From Mermis nigrescens (taxonomy: Eukaryota > Nematoda > Enoplea > Mermithida > Mermithidae): a DNA stretch of 64,000 bases. A program made the position numbers and the translations under genes. Where the stretch lies: contig JAVLUZ010000142.1 in assembly GCA_036768485.1 (NCBI GenBank), positions 2,727,848-2,791,847 of the forward strand. The letters run 5' to 3'. This document shows, one piece after another, positions 42,465 through 53,600 of this stretch (position 1 is its first letter; the number at the start of each line of letters is the position of its first letter). Under the pieces are notes generated by a model, which made no database searches, had not been told where the DNA came from, and saw only the letters and a program-made list of their open reading frames with translations.

Positions 42465-42605
42465 AGTCGGATAGAAGTGCATGGTTTTGCCAGAAGAATT
42501 AAAAAAATGAAAAAGTCAGCATTCAGAAGATTCGAACCATCATTCTTTTTAGACCGCATCCGAGAATGGAGTTGTCAACCACTGTGCGCCAACTCCACAT
42601 ATCGG
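42465..42605 (-). repeat. tRNA-like SINE head in Helitron D
   Basis: The minus strand gives ggagttggcgcacagtggttg (box A-like) and, about 50 nt on, atggttcgaatctt (box B-like). Disrupts the Helitron. No clear target duplication. Confidence 0.4.
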
Positions 42606-43404
42606 AAGATTTCAGCTTGATTATACTATTTTGATAAATATTCATCATTCTACTGAAGTTTAAGAATAGTGCATTTATGATGATAAAAATAATTATTCAT
42701 CAAATACGAGTCAAAAACCTCTGAAATAAGAAAAATCTGATCAAACAATATGCAATACTGGACTATCTATCGGCATTAGAAAATAGATGTAGGTATAATT
42801 CAAAGTTCACCTCTTCATACCTCAATAAACACTGGCTGTAGAAAAGTTTAAAGGTCAGATTCGTTATTATGACCTTACGAAGAACATTTTTTAAAAATTC
42901 ATCATCTACGACGCTCTGGACGCAAAAATGCTTCTCGGTGTAAACTTTACACTCTGTGCTAAAACCGCAATATTGGGTGAATAGAAACAAAATAAGCTGG
43001 GATCTGTAACGCTGAGGTCAGGGCACTTGTTAAGCACCAATTAGCATGTTCCGCCTACTTAGCGGAGTAGTTGAAGAAATATCGTTTTTCGTCTCAACCC
43101 TTTTACACTAAAACGATCACAGATAAAGAGATATTGCATTATAAGAGAAAAAAATTCGGTTTTGAGATTTTGCAACCCTCTACATTATAAAACTGATTGG
43201 ACTGCACAGAAACCAAAATTGAGTTAGATAAGCTGAAGGACACGCAAAGAGTAAAAAACACGTATACTTTACACTTTTGTGCAACAACTATCGAGTTGTA
43301 AAGAAATTTTAAGGTCAGATTCGTAATCTGCGATTCAGGGGCAACATTTAAAAAAATTGGTCCTTCGCAGATTATTTGATATCTCGATTTACACTTTACA
43401 CACT

Positions 43405-43894
43405 TGTCACGCCCAGTAGTGGTCAATATATAATAATCATTAATATATTCACTTGGGTCACTCCAGTGTATTGTACGTCTGTCGAGCCCCGTAACAATAG
43501 TAATATAATTCCTTAGTTAATATAATACTCCGCGTGTCTCTGTGCACGTCAGGCGAGTTCAATCAATAATTCTTAGGTCAACATACTTCGACCACCTACC
43601 AGGCTGACTATATGTTCGTTTATAGTCACCAGCTCGGACTGAGCTGTCTTATGCGGATTGTGCAGCTGTGTATATTATCGCGCACGCACACGCATTAATA
43701 AAACCGGTGCTATTGGGCGAACCCAATAGCCTTTACCAGTGCACTCCTCACTTAGCAGTTTTTACGTGCTAAGCTCGGACCGGTTCCTTCAGTTGTTATG
43801 TCCCTTCAATATATGCGTTGGATTCCTGTTGTTCTTACGTGCGCATCATGTGTCAATAGATTACTGTAGTAGCGTATGGTGTTTTTACATGACA
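43405..43894. mobile_element. Solo LTR with 4-bp target duplication
   Basis: 490 bp bounded by TGTCA...TGACA, flanked by cact on both sides (43,401-43,404 and 43,895-43,898; acact if the shared A is counted). Contains an aataaa near 43,698 and TATA-like sequences. No coding region, so a recombined solo LTR, inserted in Helitron D. Confidence 0.82.
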
Positions 43895-44088
43895 CACTCA
43901 TTGCTGACTAGATATTGAGTGTAAACAAATAAAAAATAATCAACATGGAGTTTTTTAATTATCTATCGATTAAAAATAAGCGCCCCTCCTAGGTGTGTGG
44001 GAACAAATTTCGTACTCGCTATGATAAACATATAAGAAAAAAGGATGGCCAAGAATATATATAGGTAGCGCTATCGCGCTACCTATGA

Positions 44089-44457
44089 TAGACATGACCG
44101 AGCTTATTTGAAACGTAATAGAAGGCAATCTTACATATGCATGAAGAATGTATGCATAACAGCTTATTTGCCTAAATTAATTGCCCAATAGTACAAATAA
44201 ATTACTGGCAGGTATAGGAAATCACACGGTAAACATTTCCCAAGCCACCTCTGGGAGGATAGCGATATAGATTGATATTAAGTTTAAAAAGATTAGATTC
44301 AGCATTTAATGCTTATTAAGTTTGATCCTACAACGTACCTATTTTGCTAATTCAAATTTCACATTTATTACATATTAGAAAATAATCCTTCAAAGTTCGT
44401 GTCCCTATGCCTCTCCAAATTGATTCAGTTTCCCATTAATAAATCGGCAACATGCTA
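44089..44457. other. No gene recognised
   Basis: AT-rich spacer between Helitron D and the nested MITEs; nothing identified. Confidence 0.4.
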
Positions 44458-45232
44458 TGGTCTTGTTTCACGCAAGTTTGGGCATAAATTGTTGAAAACT
44501 GTCCGACAAAAAGCCGACAGAGTGCGATAATACCATTGGTTTGATTTATAATGATCGTATGATATACAGGGTGGCCCATAAAAAAGGCTACATTCCGATT
44601 TGACAGGTCAGCAACTTGGGCTCATGTGAACTTCAAACTTTCAAACTGGCTGCATTCGAAAGATAAAAGTCTCTTCTTTGCAAATGAGTAAAAAATTTTG
44701 GCCAAGTTACAGTGCTTCGGGCGCTTAGGGCGATTTGTTTACACCTTATTTTAGTATAGTTTAAACGCCGATAGCGTCATTGGTCCTGCTAACAATTTAC
44801 ACCTCTTTTAATGATATCCTGAAATTTTTGCACTCGGTAGGACACGTATCTATTCAGAAAACTTAAAAAATGTGCTAATTAAATTTTGTGACCGGACATA
44901 TTGTCAAAAATGACAAAAAAGGATAACAACATACACAGTAATGCAAATACAATGCATAAACCCTGGTTTTAAACAGTGAGGTGTAAACAAAATGTCGTAT
45001 TGCATTTACCGCTGAAAGCTGGCCAAAATTTTTTACGTTGATCAAATAAAGACATGTTTACCTATCGAATGCAGCTGGTCTTAAAATTGTGTTTCCATAT
45101 CAGCCGAGTTTATGAAGAATTAATAAATGTAGCCTTTTTTTATGGGCCACCCTAAATAATGATCAGTACTCCGACGGATTACTTTCGAAAAATTCTTGAA
45201 ATTTATACCCAAACTTAGGTGAAACAGACTAT
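44458..45232. repeat. MITE with tatagtctgtttcac-type ends, host of a second MITE
   Basis: Left part tgtttcacgcaagtttgggc; right part complement tagtctgtttcacctaagtt. A complete relative without insertion is at 49,185-49,342. The element is split by the mariner-like MITE at 44,577-45,153. Confidence 0.6.
44577..45153. repeat. Mariner-like MITE nested in another MITE
   Basis: Ends cagggtggcccataaaaaag and (complement) agggtggcccataaaaaaag, about 28-bp inverted repeats continuing into ggctacatt. The left flank is TA; the right junction is less clean. No transposase. Confidence 0.7.
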
Positions 45233-45249
45233 AGATTCGTCCGTGTCCA

Positions 45250-45555
45250 GACATGCACGTGGGGGGTGGGGGTCTAGACCACACGTGAGCGCGGAGAGGG
45301 AGTTTGGGGGTATGCACTCTAAGTGGCCAAATACCCTCCCCAAATAAGCGTAATACAGTCCCAGAATTCGATTTTTGAAACATTTTTTTGTTTTTTTGCG
45401 ATTTTTTTATGCCAATAGATATTGCTCGATGAGAAACCTTAAAAAACGGCGTTTTTTTCGCCCTACAACCATTTTTAGGACCCGTTTCTTGACCTATAAA
45501 AATCTTGCACCCCCTCCACAATTCCCGCAGAATTTTAGCGCTGCCCACCTAGACC
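45250..45555 (+). repeat. G-rich interspersed repeat
   Basis: Starts near acacgtgagcgcgg and ends cagaattttagcgctgccca. Contains 'tattgctcgatgagaaacc', 'gcgtttttttcgcc' and 'cttgcaccccctcc', in the same order as the unit at 7,826. Confidence 0.62.
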
Positions 45556-45559
45556 CTCT

Positions 45560-45775
45560 CCGAATGAAAAACTGGGAAATTTTCTGGTAAAAATGAGAGA
45601 CAAAATGAAGGTCAGAAAATGGATGAAAATTGAAAATTTTATATAAAAGTGCTTTAAATTGACCAGAAACTGTGTAAAAACATAGTTTTAACGCTATTTT
45701 AGCGCTTCTACCATTTTGAAGTCACTTTGCCGAAAAAGCTCAATTTTGACCCCTCCCCAGATCAGCCATGCTGTG
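45560..45775 (+). repeat. Dispersed repeat ending 'catgctgtg', copy 1
   Basis: Shared words 'aaatggatgaaaattg', 'acatagttttaacgctattt' and a terminal 'agccatgctgtgaat' recur at 54,460-54,715 and, more diverged, at 50,390-50,670. Confidence 0.5.
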
Positions 45776-46250
45776 AATCTATGGTCGTGGTCGAGTCGCG
45801 CATATGACTACTGTTGCGCTTGTAAATACCGTCGCGTCTATGCCTCCAACCCTCATAAATCATTGGACATTCACACGCTCATTGCTCCAAATAGAGGGCA
45901 AAAAGATATAAAAAGGCCACAATAACTTTTTATTATTGTGAAAAAACGCATTTTCAGTTATGTGCCGATGCAGCTGCAAGTGGTAAAAATGATTTCGCGG
46001 TCTAAGCATATTGCATGTCGCTAACGCGCTATCAATGTTCATGTCTCGTAATGCTCGGTTCCTTATTTGTAGATGAATGGATATGCAGGAATCGAAAGCA
46101 GTTGAGATTTCTCCATCATCAGCAAGCGATCGAAAATCACTCCATGAGACCATTGGACCTTTCTCTGATGTCAATTCACAAGCTTCTTCATGGGTTGGTC
46201 CAACTACTTTTAAGTCCTTAATGGGAGCAAGAATTTCATGTCGGTCATTC
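45776..46250. other. No gene recognised
   Basis: Open frames on both strands (45,860-46,265) overlap each other without domain features. Confidence 0.4.
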
Positions 46251-46435
46251 CAGGAGCGGATTTAGGGGGAAGGGGCGGGCGGCCGCCCCTCACACATTGG
46301 CCCAAAATAGTGCGCAAAATTAAGGATTCTGAGCGATTTTCGGGTTAAAAACGGCTAATTTTTCCGCCAAGTCAGGGTTCCACCCCCCCTTAGGGGAACC
46401 GCCCTCCCCTTAGGAAAATCCTGGATCCGCCACTG
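46251..46435. mobile_element. hAT-type MITE with perfect 8-bp target duplication
   Basis: 185 bp from caggagcggatttag to ctggatccgccactg, flanked by ggtcattc at 46,243-46,250 and 46,436-46,443. CAG...CTG ends plus an 8-bp duplication define hAT. Confidence 0.88.
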
Positions 46436-48084
46436 GGTCATTCGACCATTTGTCTGCACATTTCCTCTTAATATGATTCGACGACTGATTGGTCAACCAT
46501 GAAAGTTCAGCTTTTCCATTTTTTCGATGATTTTGCTAAAGTTAAACAATCACTGAAAACAAAGTTCAAGATGAGAAGCAAATAGAACCTAACGTTTCAC
46601 GAATATCCATTCACGTATACATGGGCACCTATATTCTTCTGTTTCATACGCACGTGATTGGAGTAAAAAATAATTTTTCGCAAGGAATGAAAAATTTTAT
46701 TAGGTACTTGAAATTTTGAAACCATTTCATGTCTGAAATTCAATTGCAGTACAGGGTGTATAGAGATAATAGTGCATTTTTCATTTAAACAATTATCGAC
46801 AATGGCGGACCTAGGATTTTCCTAAGAGTGAGGAGGGGGCGCGGGCGGTATCTCAAAAATTTGCCTCTCACTTGCAAAATAGTCTTTTTCAATTGTCTAA
46901 CAACAAAATAGTTGTCTACTTTAATAAAAAAAATCGTTTTCAGCGCTATATTTTTTTCGAAAATTTTGAAATTTCGACAATTTTGCTTGAAAAAATAATT
47001 AAATAAAATATGTAAAATTTAAAGGAAAGAATGTTCAGAAGCTTGAACTACTGCTCGAATGCCTTTGTAGCATTTGAGGCGAAGCATCGAAAATTTTAAA
47101 AAAGTTAAGTCTGAAAATATGAGAAAATCATGCCGAAAAGCCATCTCTGCTCTTGAAATCGTTTTAAAACCTATTCTTTGAGCAAAACTATGGCTTTCGA
47201 AGCCAAGAAAGTTAATAAATGTCAATAATATATATTATCTAACGCGAAGCGCCGGAAAAATTTGAGAAATTATGATCACTGAAGGCTAAAAATCATTGCG
47301 AATTTCATATCCATTCATTATCTCGCCAAGTATTTCGGGCCAATGGGGGATGGGGCGGCCGCTCCGCCCAAAATCCATCGATGATTTTCGATTTCTTTCA
47401 ATTCGAGTTCATCCACCAATCAATTTTAATCCAATTTGAATTAAAGGAAACACACCTAAATGACCTAAGAGCGCTTTTTCCAAACATGCGATCTATCCAG
47501 TCTGAGGGTCAATCGTAGAGTATTTGTGGGCTGAAATGGCCTCAAAAATTAATCCAAACTTTAAACAGAGGGAAAAACGATTATAATTGGCAGTTGCATC
47601 AGTTTGATTTTTCAGTCGATATGAGTTAAGGTTCAATGAAGCTTATTTCAATTCCTTCATCGTGTTTTTAACAAGGACGACGGGTAGAAGTGATTTAAAG
47701 TGATTAAGGAAGAAGAAGAAACTTGAAAAATCCTTGTTTGAAAGCCTTTCTATTTATTTTTCTATCCAATTAAAAAACGAAAAAGTAGTAAATCAAAAAG
47801 ACTGTCAACTAGTTTTGTCATTCAGAACTTTGTATAGTTCTCAAAACTATTGATCATAGGAAATGCCCGACGCTAAATGTACTAAATGAGTTAAGAAACT
47901 TCAAGATTAGTTACGTTCAAAGTCACATTTTCCAAATATATCTCTAAAAACTATTTTGCTTTTGCTACATATGATAAAACTCTTGCTCTAGACCATTTTC
48001 TCTTTCTAAGAACCAAATTTTAGCCTTTTATCTACGAGTACGTTCTATAGTTCTTGAGTTATAGCATTAAAAATGATTGTGTAC
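46436..48084. other. No gene recognised
   Basis: Contains remnants resembling hAT MITE ends (about 46,803 'ggcggacctaggattttcct' and about 47,345 'gggatggggcggccgc') and repeat words gaggcgaagcatcg / cgcgaagcgccgg. No exon recognised. Confidence 0.4.
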
Positions 48085-48785
48085 AGGGTAGCCGCCGCCC
48101 ATCCAGCTTGACCGTACGTCCAGCTCTGACCGTCCATCCAGGATGGCCGGTAAAATATTGCTTAATTATACTGTCCAGAGTGGCCGTCCGTCTATGCTAA
48201 ATTTTGTTTTAATTTTAAATGTTACATAATATTGCGACAATATTTATGTGAATATTACTCAAACGTACTCTAGTTTTGTTGTGAGGTGGTTGAGTGAAAC
48301 CACGAATGATTTTGGGAAGGCAAAATTTGTTACAGCCATTCACAATAACTCTTTTGTCAGAGTAATTTGGTAGCTAGAAAATGTCACTCGCAATGACTAA
48401 GCAAATACTTTTTTAGGTAAGCCTGAATAGTAGCATAATAATTCATACAATAAATACGTCCTATTCCCTAATGCACGCACTATAACAAATCTATAAACCA
48501 CCCTTAGGCTATCGCAGAAACGGAACTTTATGCAATCTAAAAATGACAAGCGTTAATGAATTAGGACAGTCGATGAAGTGGGACGGTCAAAGAAATGTGA
48601 CAGAGTAATTGAGCCATCTAGCCAGTTGGGACGGCCACCCTGAACGGACAGCCAGGTTGGACGGGCGACAACATAGGACGGACGGCCATCCTGGAAAAAT
48701 GTGACAAACAGGAAGACGGCCAGGCTGGACAGACAGCCACCCTGGACTGGCGGACAGGCTGGACGAACGGCCACAGTACCTTAAG
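48085..48785. repeat. Foldback element built from 'ccatccaggatggccg'-type subrepeats
   Basis: The left arm (about 48,085-48,195) has cagggtagccgcc, tccatccaggatggccgg and gtccagagtggccgtcc. The right arm (about 48,575-48,780) has the complementary family several times (ggacggccaccctg, gacggccatcctgg, ggacggacggccatcctgg). Arms of tandem subrepeats in inverted orientation with an AT-rich centre fit a foldback-type non-autonomous element. Open frames here are not genes. Confidence 0.6.
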
Positions 48786-48867
48786 AATCGGGGTCCTTTT
48801 TTTAGACTACTCATGCATGCACAAACAATATGTAAATTAGATAAGGCCTCTTAACGTACTTCATCCT

Positions 48868-48981
48868 CAATTAAAGGAAGGCATTTATCGGCGACGAACA
48901 CTGAATCTGGAATGCAGGTATTGTCACAATGAACAGTCTGCTGAACATTGCTTCGGGAATGACGAGATGATAACATGCTAG
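48868..48981 (+). CDS. Possible exon, Ly6/Quiver-like Cys pattern (tentative)
   Basis: The frame contains LNLECRYCHNEQSAEHCFGN and a further Cys before a stop at 48,979. C-x2-C followed by HC and C resembles the opening of Ly6/Quiver-type extracellular domains, but the acceptor is unclear and no second exon is seen. Could be chance. Confidence 0.2.
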   Translation, partial: QLKEGIYRRRTLNLECRYCHNEQSAEHCFGNDEMITC

Positions 48982-49184
48982 AGTATTGAAAAAACACTTG
49001 TCTTAAGTCGATAAACTATAATACAGCGATGAGCCATAGGTTTTGCATTCGGCAAAGGTTTTTCCGATGTGCGAACACTTTTCAGAGCCGTTCTCGTACA
49101 TCTACGGTGATTTTTGGAGAACAAAATACAGTATGGTAAAAGTCCAGAATTTCCGGAAAAATACCCGGCGCTTCACGCCTGCAT

Positions 49185-49342
49185 TATAGTCTGTTTCACA
49201 CAAGTTTGGTCATAAATTTTAAATACCATCTCCGGCAATAAGCAGACGGACCGCGATTGATCCGGTATAATTATCGCAATCTCTCAGCTTATTGTCGGTG
49301 AAAATTTCAAAATTTATGCGCGAAGTTATGTGAAACACTATA
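49185..49342. repeat. Palindromic MITE, complete copy
   Basis: Ends tatagtctgtttcacacaag and (complement) tatagtgtttcacataactt. An inner inverted pair (caataagcagacgg / tctcagcttattg) also present. Flanked by TA. Confidence 0.65.
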
Positions 49343-50122
49343 CAGTAATTGTCTGTTCTGCATGCTTTGAAAACGGTAAAGATCGAGTTTAATGGGCAAA
49401 AACGTCGAAATTTCTTGGACCGTTACCGCTATTTATCTCTTTAAACCGCTAGCATTGAGTTTAAAAGCTTGAATCGTTTTAAAAAAGCTTGTGCATGGCT
49501 TATAATTTTTGAGTCGATGTGAATTGATTATAAAAACGCTTTGAAGTAGATTGCGATACTGTGCATAATAATTAATCAGCATACAAATTTTTATTATGCA
49601 AATCGTATCACTGTAAGCTGTCCAGAAGTGACTTGTGCAGCTAATCGCTTGAGCGCTGAAGAATTGATTTCTATTCACATGGTTTCGTCGAATAAACTAT
49701 AATGTTCAACACAAAGTCAGTACGTACTTTGCACTGCTTCGCTGTTAAAAGCCTAAACTTGACTTGGACTTGTGGAAGTACGTCACAATTGTTTCGTAAA
49801 AATTTGAGAATTTCCTGTTTTGTTTGTCGTCACAAAGCTTCAAAACTGTGTTTAAGACGGTAAAATTGCTAATTCTTAGGCACAGCACACTTTGTTTCTT
49901 GAACTATTTATTAATATAAAGAAGGTAAATTCTTATTTGAAAACGGAAAAATGTTAAGATTTTCCTGCGCTACTACATGAATCACATGATTTTGCCACAT
50001 TATAACATACTGAAATTTACATATAAAAAATGTAAAAAACTTTTGGGGACTATCTCAGTAGGTAGAAAAGGACACTGTGCAGAAAAAGCAATGCATTGAA
50101 CACTTATCGCTTAATAAATATT
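49343..50122. other. No gene recognised
   Basis: Downstream of the GPCR 3' exon. An open frame at 49,433-49,678 (minus) has no recognised motif. Possible 3' UTR of the receptor at its upper end. Confidence 0.35.
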
Positions 50123-50323
50123 TTATTGAAAAAGGAAATAAAAGTACCATAACTTTGCACAATGAACGCCACTGATTTTACTAGATTCCCTTGTTCGGTG
50201 ACAGCAAATTGCTTTCCTTGGCCTAGGCGACAATTGCTGGCGCAAAGTATCATTAAATAAAAGGTAAACAATCGGGTTGACACAGTTGTTGGCAAAGAAT
50301 AAGGTCGAAACGACGAAGCCGAC
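50123..50323 (-). CDS. Rhodopsin-like GPCR, last exon (TM7 and C-tail)
   Basis: After acceptor gaagcag (50,324) the frame reads VGFVVSTLFFANNCVNPIVY, with the NPxxY motif of TM7 (NPIVY), then LLFNDTLRQQL (helix 8) and a basic, Cys-containing tail to a stop at 50,123. Together with the TM1-TM2 exon (61,126-61,414) and TM3-TM5 exon (56,568-56,901) on the same strand this forms one receptor. The exon carrying the rest of TM5, TM6 and ECL3 should lie between 50,324 and 56,567 but was not found. Confidence 0.75.
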   Translation of the reverse strand, partial: VGFVVSTLFFANNCVNPIVYLLFNDTLRQQLSPRPRKAICCHRTRESSKISGVHCAKLWYFYFLFQ

Positions 50324-50389
50324 CTGCTTCATTAATTACCAATACAGATCATTTACGGCCCAATTTATAATTGGCTTATTATTCAGCTT

Positions 50390-50670
50390 TGACCATACAT
50401 GTGCATGGAGAGGGTAGGCTAGGCGGTCGAGTTTTCCTATGTGAACAGGAGGGAAAATCCTCGTGAAAAATAAGGCAAAATTAAGGTCAAAAGTCGAAAT
50501 TAAAACATTCTTGCAAGTGCTTAAAATCGACTAAAAACTGCCATCTAAAGCTGTTCTAACGCTATTCTAATATTTATACAAACTTTAAATTCATTTGAGC
50601 TCTGAAAAATCTCCTTTAGCCTTCCCAGGGCTGAACTGGCCCCACTAGGCCGGCCACGCTGTGCACTAAG
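50390..50670 (+). repeat. Dispersed repeat ending 'cacgctgtgc', copy 2
   Basis: Diverged relative of 45,560 and 54,460 ('gctgttctaacgctattcta', terminal 'ccggccacgctgtgca'). Lies in the GPCR intron. Confidence 0.45.
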
Positions 50671-50748
50671 GCAGCGATTAGTGATCTAATTTAATTTAAT
50701 TAATTAAAAGAAAGTCATCAATATGACAAAAAAATGAAAACAAAAGAA

Positions 50749-50949
50749 GGACCTTTTGAACAATTTCCCCGCCACTGTTTTTTAGCCGATCCTTAATAGA
50801 TGCATTAACGAAACTTTACATACAAATTAGCTTACATTGTATTTTGCTATTTTTTAATGCAGAAGTCAATAAAGGTTGTTTACATTCATTTTCTGTATCT
50901 TTATTTCGTCTCTCAAAAAACGGTGGCGGGGGAATAGTTCAAAAAGTCC
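50749..50949. repeat. MITE with 'ccgccac(c/t)gttttttag' inverted ends, copy 1
   Basis: Left ggaccttttgaacaatttcc then ccgccactgttttttagccg; right (complement) ggactttttgaactattccc then cgccaccgttttttgag. Same inner motif as 54,982-55,200. Confidence 0.6.
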
Positions 50950-51638
50950 CGGAAGAATATTATAGAAAATAAAAGTAAATTAAAAAAATATATATAAAAC
51001 GTGAATATATATAAAAGAAAGAGAAGTTAGGCATGCTGTTAATATTAAAGAAACAAAAAGACGCGAGCAATAGTACAAATGTACACAAAAATTATATTAC
51101 GAAAAATTAGGGGTTTTATGAGGCGCAAGAGTCGAAGTAAGCAGGAGTATATACAGAAAAAATACACGAAAAAGCACATGAAAAATCATATAAACCGGCG
51201 AGGTCATTAGAGAGGACTTAGGTTGCTACAGTTTAAAGTGAAAAATTGATAAAATTGAAATGTACTGTTACAGTAAAATAATTAATAAAGTGTAGAATAA
51301 TAAATTAAAAATTTTTATAATTCTTTACTAATAAATAGGATTGATTTATTAATTTACTAAATATTTAGCCATTTTTATCAAGTGCAATAAATAAATAAAT
51401 CAGAAAGATGTGTTACAAAAGAAAAGAAAATATACAAAACAATGAGCCAGACGGAAGAGACAAACGTGAAAATTTATTAAAAAACTCAATCAATGTGCCC
51501 TTACTGAAACGTTGGGACAACACATTGACAAGGCGAAGGCGAAAATATGATCAATGTGCCCGTACTAAAACTTTCGGACAATTCTGCTCATTGACAAAAA
51601 AAGTGAAGAGAGAGAGAGAGCAACGCGGATGCGATAGT
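50950..51638. other. No gene recognised
   Basis: Very AT-rich GPCR intron sequence; an open frame at 51,408-51,713 is Arg/Lys-rich and overlaps the hAT MITE, not a gene. Confidence 0.4.
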
Positions 51639-51808
51639 CAGGGTTGCCATCTTGTCAAAAATCCCCCAAGTTTTACCTCAAATTGCCTCAAAAAACCCCC
51701 AACCAATGGTTAAGCATAGGCGCAAAAAACTTCAATTGCTGAAAAATGCCTCCCACGGCCTCAAAAAAACCCCCAAAATGGGGAAAAACCCCTAACTTGG
51801 CAACCCTG
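51639..51808. mobile_element. hAT-type MITE with 8-bp target duplication
   Basis: 170 bp from cagggttgccatcttg to aacttggcaaccctg, flanked by gcgatagt (51,631-51,638) and gcgatagc (51,809-51,816), 7 of 8 matching. Confidence 0.85.
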
Positions 51809-52233
51809 GCGATAGCATCAAGAGATGCAGGACAGCAAACAATAGTAATACGACGCTACTTACTCATGTACATACTTGATCAAGGAAGCCGAACACTAAA
51901 GGCGATGATAATATCAAAAAACGGTCACACCTCAAGCAATTTAGAATATATGAATGCGCTGGAAAATCAGGAAGGTCGCTGTTACAAAATTTGAAGTATT
52001 TTTGGCGCATACTTTTAACATTATTGCCCTGTTTTCACAACACGGCTACCAAAGACTTTTAGGTATATGTACGTTAGAGTCTGACAAAGGGAAGTTAACA
52101 AATAGGAAACTGAAACTTTTCTTTTTTTGTCAAAAATCGTGTAAGAAATCGGTGTAGAAAGATTAACTTCAACGTCTAAATAAATAACTTTTGAAGCAGA
52201 AAGAGTTTCGTGACATGTAAAGATTGTGGGTAA

Positions 52234-52335
52234 ATTTCTTTGTGTAATCACGAAAATTTGAATTATTCATAGCCGCTATGTCATATTTCTTTGTGAAATC
52301 ACGAAAATTTGAATTATTCATAGCTGCTATGTCAT
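52234..52335. repeat. 51-bp tandem duplication across RT motif C
   Basis: Copies 52,234-52,284 and 52,285-52,335 (atttctttgtg(t/a)aatcacga ...). The period is a multiple of three, so AAMNNSNFRD is doubled in frame just after YIDD. Confidence 0.85.
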
Positions 52336-53153
52336 CAATGTAATGAGTCACGTTATTAGAACAATAGGCAACATCTTTATTTCTAGGCGATGAAAGGAAG
52401 TTATATTCACAGGAGAAAAGAAGAATATCAGCCAGAAGTTGAGAATAATTAGAGTCCATGGGACTGCCAATTTTTGAAGAAGAATTTTATGTCCAAAATT
52501 GACGAATGAATTTTGGATTAAAAATTTGGGACTTTTTCGTAAAAGTGTCAAAGTCAAAAGTGAAATGAGACTTTTGTCGGATGGAGTACAACTCCAGTAG
52601 GATTTAAAATCATTAGTACATAGAAATTCATTATTTTCAAAAGAATTCTCCAGGAAATCAAAAGAAGTGGAAATAAGTTCATTTTGAGGGAGAGGTGTAA
52701 AAAGCGTCGAAAAATCGAATGTATTAATTGATTTAATGTTTTTAATGGATTCTAATTCTTTAATGAAAGAAAATGAATTATTAATAAAACGAAATCTGCT
52801 GATTCGAGGATTTCTAAAAATAACTTTACAATAATTTTCCCAGAAACGACGAACTAGCTAAGCAATAAACCTAGATTTATAGGGAGTTTTGCAGTTTTGG
52901 AATCCAATACAAGAAAGGCAGTTTTTTGTTAAGAAGTTCTTCACTAATAGGGTCGGAAAACTTCGAAAAATGTTTTTCTGAAATTTAATATGATCAAAGA
53001 TAATGTTTTGTTCAATAAGTCAGACAAAATGTAGGCACCACAGGGTAGGGATGAAGATGAATAATAGCCCAACTCCTCACAAAGAACTGATAAATAATGG
53101 TGCATACATATGATGACTAAGTTATTGCTAGCCTTATCAACGACGGAAACGAC

Positions 53154-53263
53154 AAAATTATCATGTAGATTTTTGAGTTTTTCGTAGCTATGGGTTTAAC
53201 GAGGGGAGAAAATTATCATGTAGATTTTTAAGTTTTTCGTAGCGATGGGTTTACCGAGGGGAG
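53154..53263. repeat. 55-bp tandem duplication
   Basis: Copies start with aaaattatcatgtagat at 53,154 and 53,209. Lies within the RT remnant and shifts its frame. Confidence 0.8.
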
Positions 53264-53600
53264 AATTAGAAAAGGACGGAAAGCTGGATTTTTTGAGTCT
53301 CTGAATTCTTTGAGAAACGATTTTTTCTATTCGATTTTTCCAGTCAAACAAGGAAGAAAAAAGGGCTTTTTCTCGTTTGGCCCATGTTATAACAAAATTA
53401 TCCGGAGCAAGAGAAATGTCATTTTCACAAACATCTTAATTTATGCGAGGATTTTCAGGAAAATTAGGACCTTTATTAAAAAACTCCGGTTGATGAAAGT
53501 TCGTCGACAACTTGTTTATAATTTAATATCTTATATCTAATGGGTTGACTTAAACGATATGTGACGACAGGAGGATCTTGACATTTGAAATTAGGGGGAT

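Larger units (their letters stand above)
42391..44088 (-). mobile_element. Helitron copy D, incomplete
   Basis: The minus-strand 5' end is TCATAGGTAGCGCG at 44,088 with a perfect 11-bp-stem palindrome. Tandem-unit sequence (for example cggtgtaaactttacactct) lies at about 42,780-43,000. The first 60 bp after the gap match the section equivalent to 5,993 in copy A. A SINE-like stretch and a solo LTR are nested. The 3' CTAG end is not present. Confidence 0.65.
51990..53600 (-). pseudogene. Decayed reverse transcriptase of YIDD type
   Basis: Scattered minus-strand frames give VVDKASNNLVIICMHHYLSV and LCEELG (about 53,170-53,060), LLADILLFSCEYNFL, THYIDDIAAMNNSNF (motif C YIDD at 52,331-52,342) and VIYLDVEVN with YTIFDKK (about 52,185-52,100). 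This order (VDKASNN, ADLFL..YE, YIDD, YLDL.) is that of a widespread animal retroelement RT, possibly Penelope-like or non-LTR; I cannot fix the clade. Many breaks and two small tandem duplications, so inactive. Lies in the GPCR intron. Confidence 0.65.

Noticed and set aside
48553..48814. Two Trp/Pro/Arg-rich minus-strand open frames
   Set aside because: They are translations of the 'ggacggccaccctgg' subrepeats of a foldback element.
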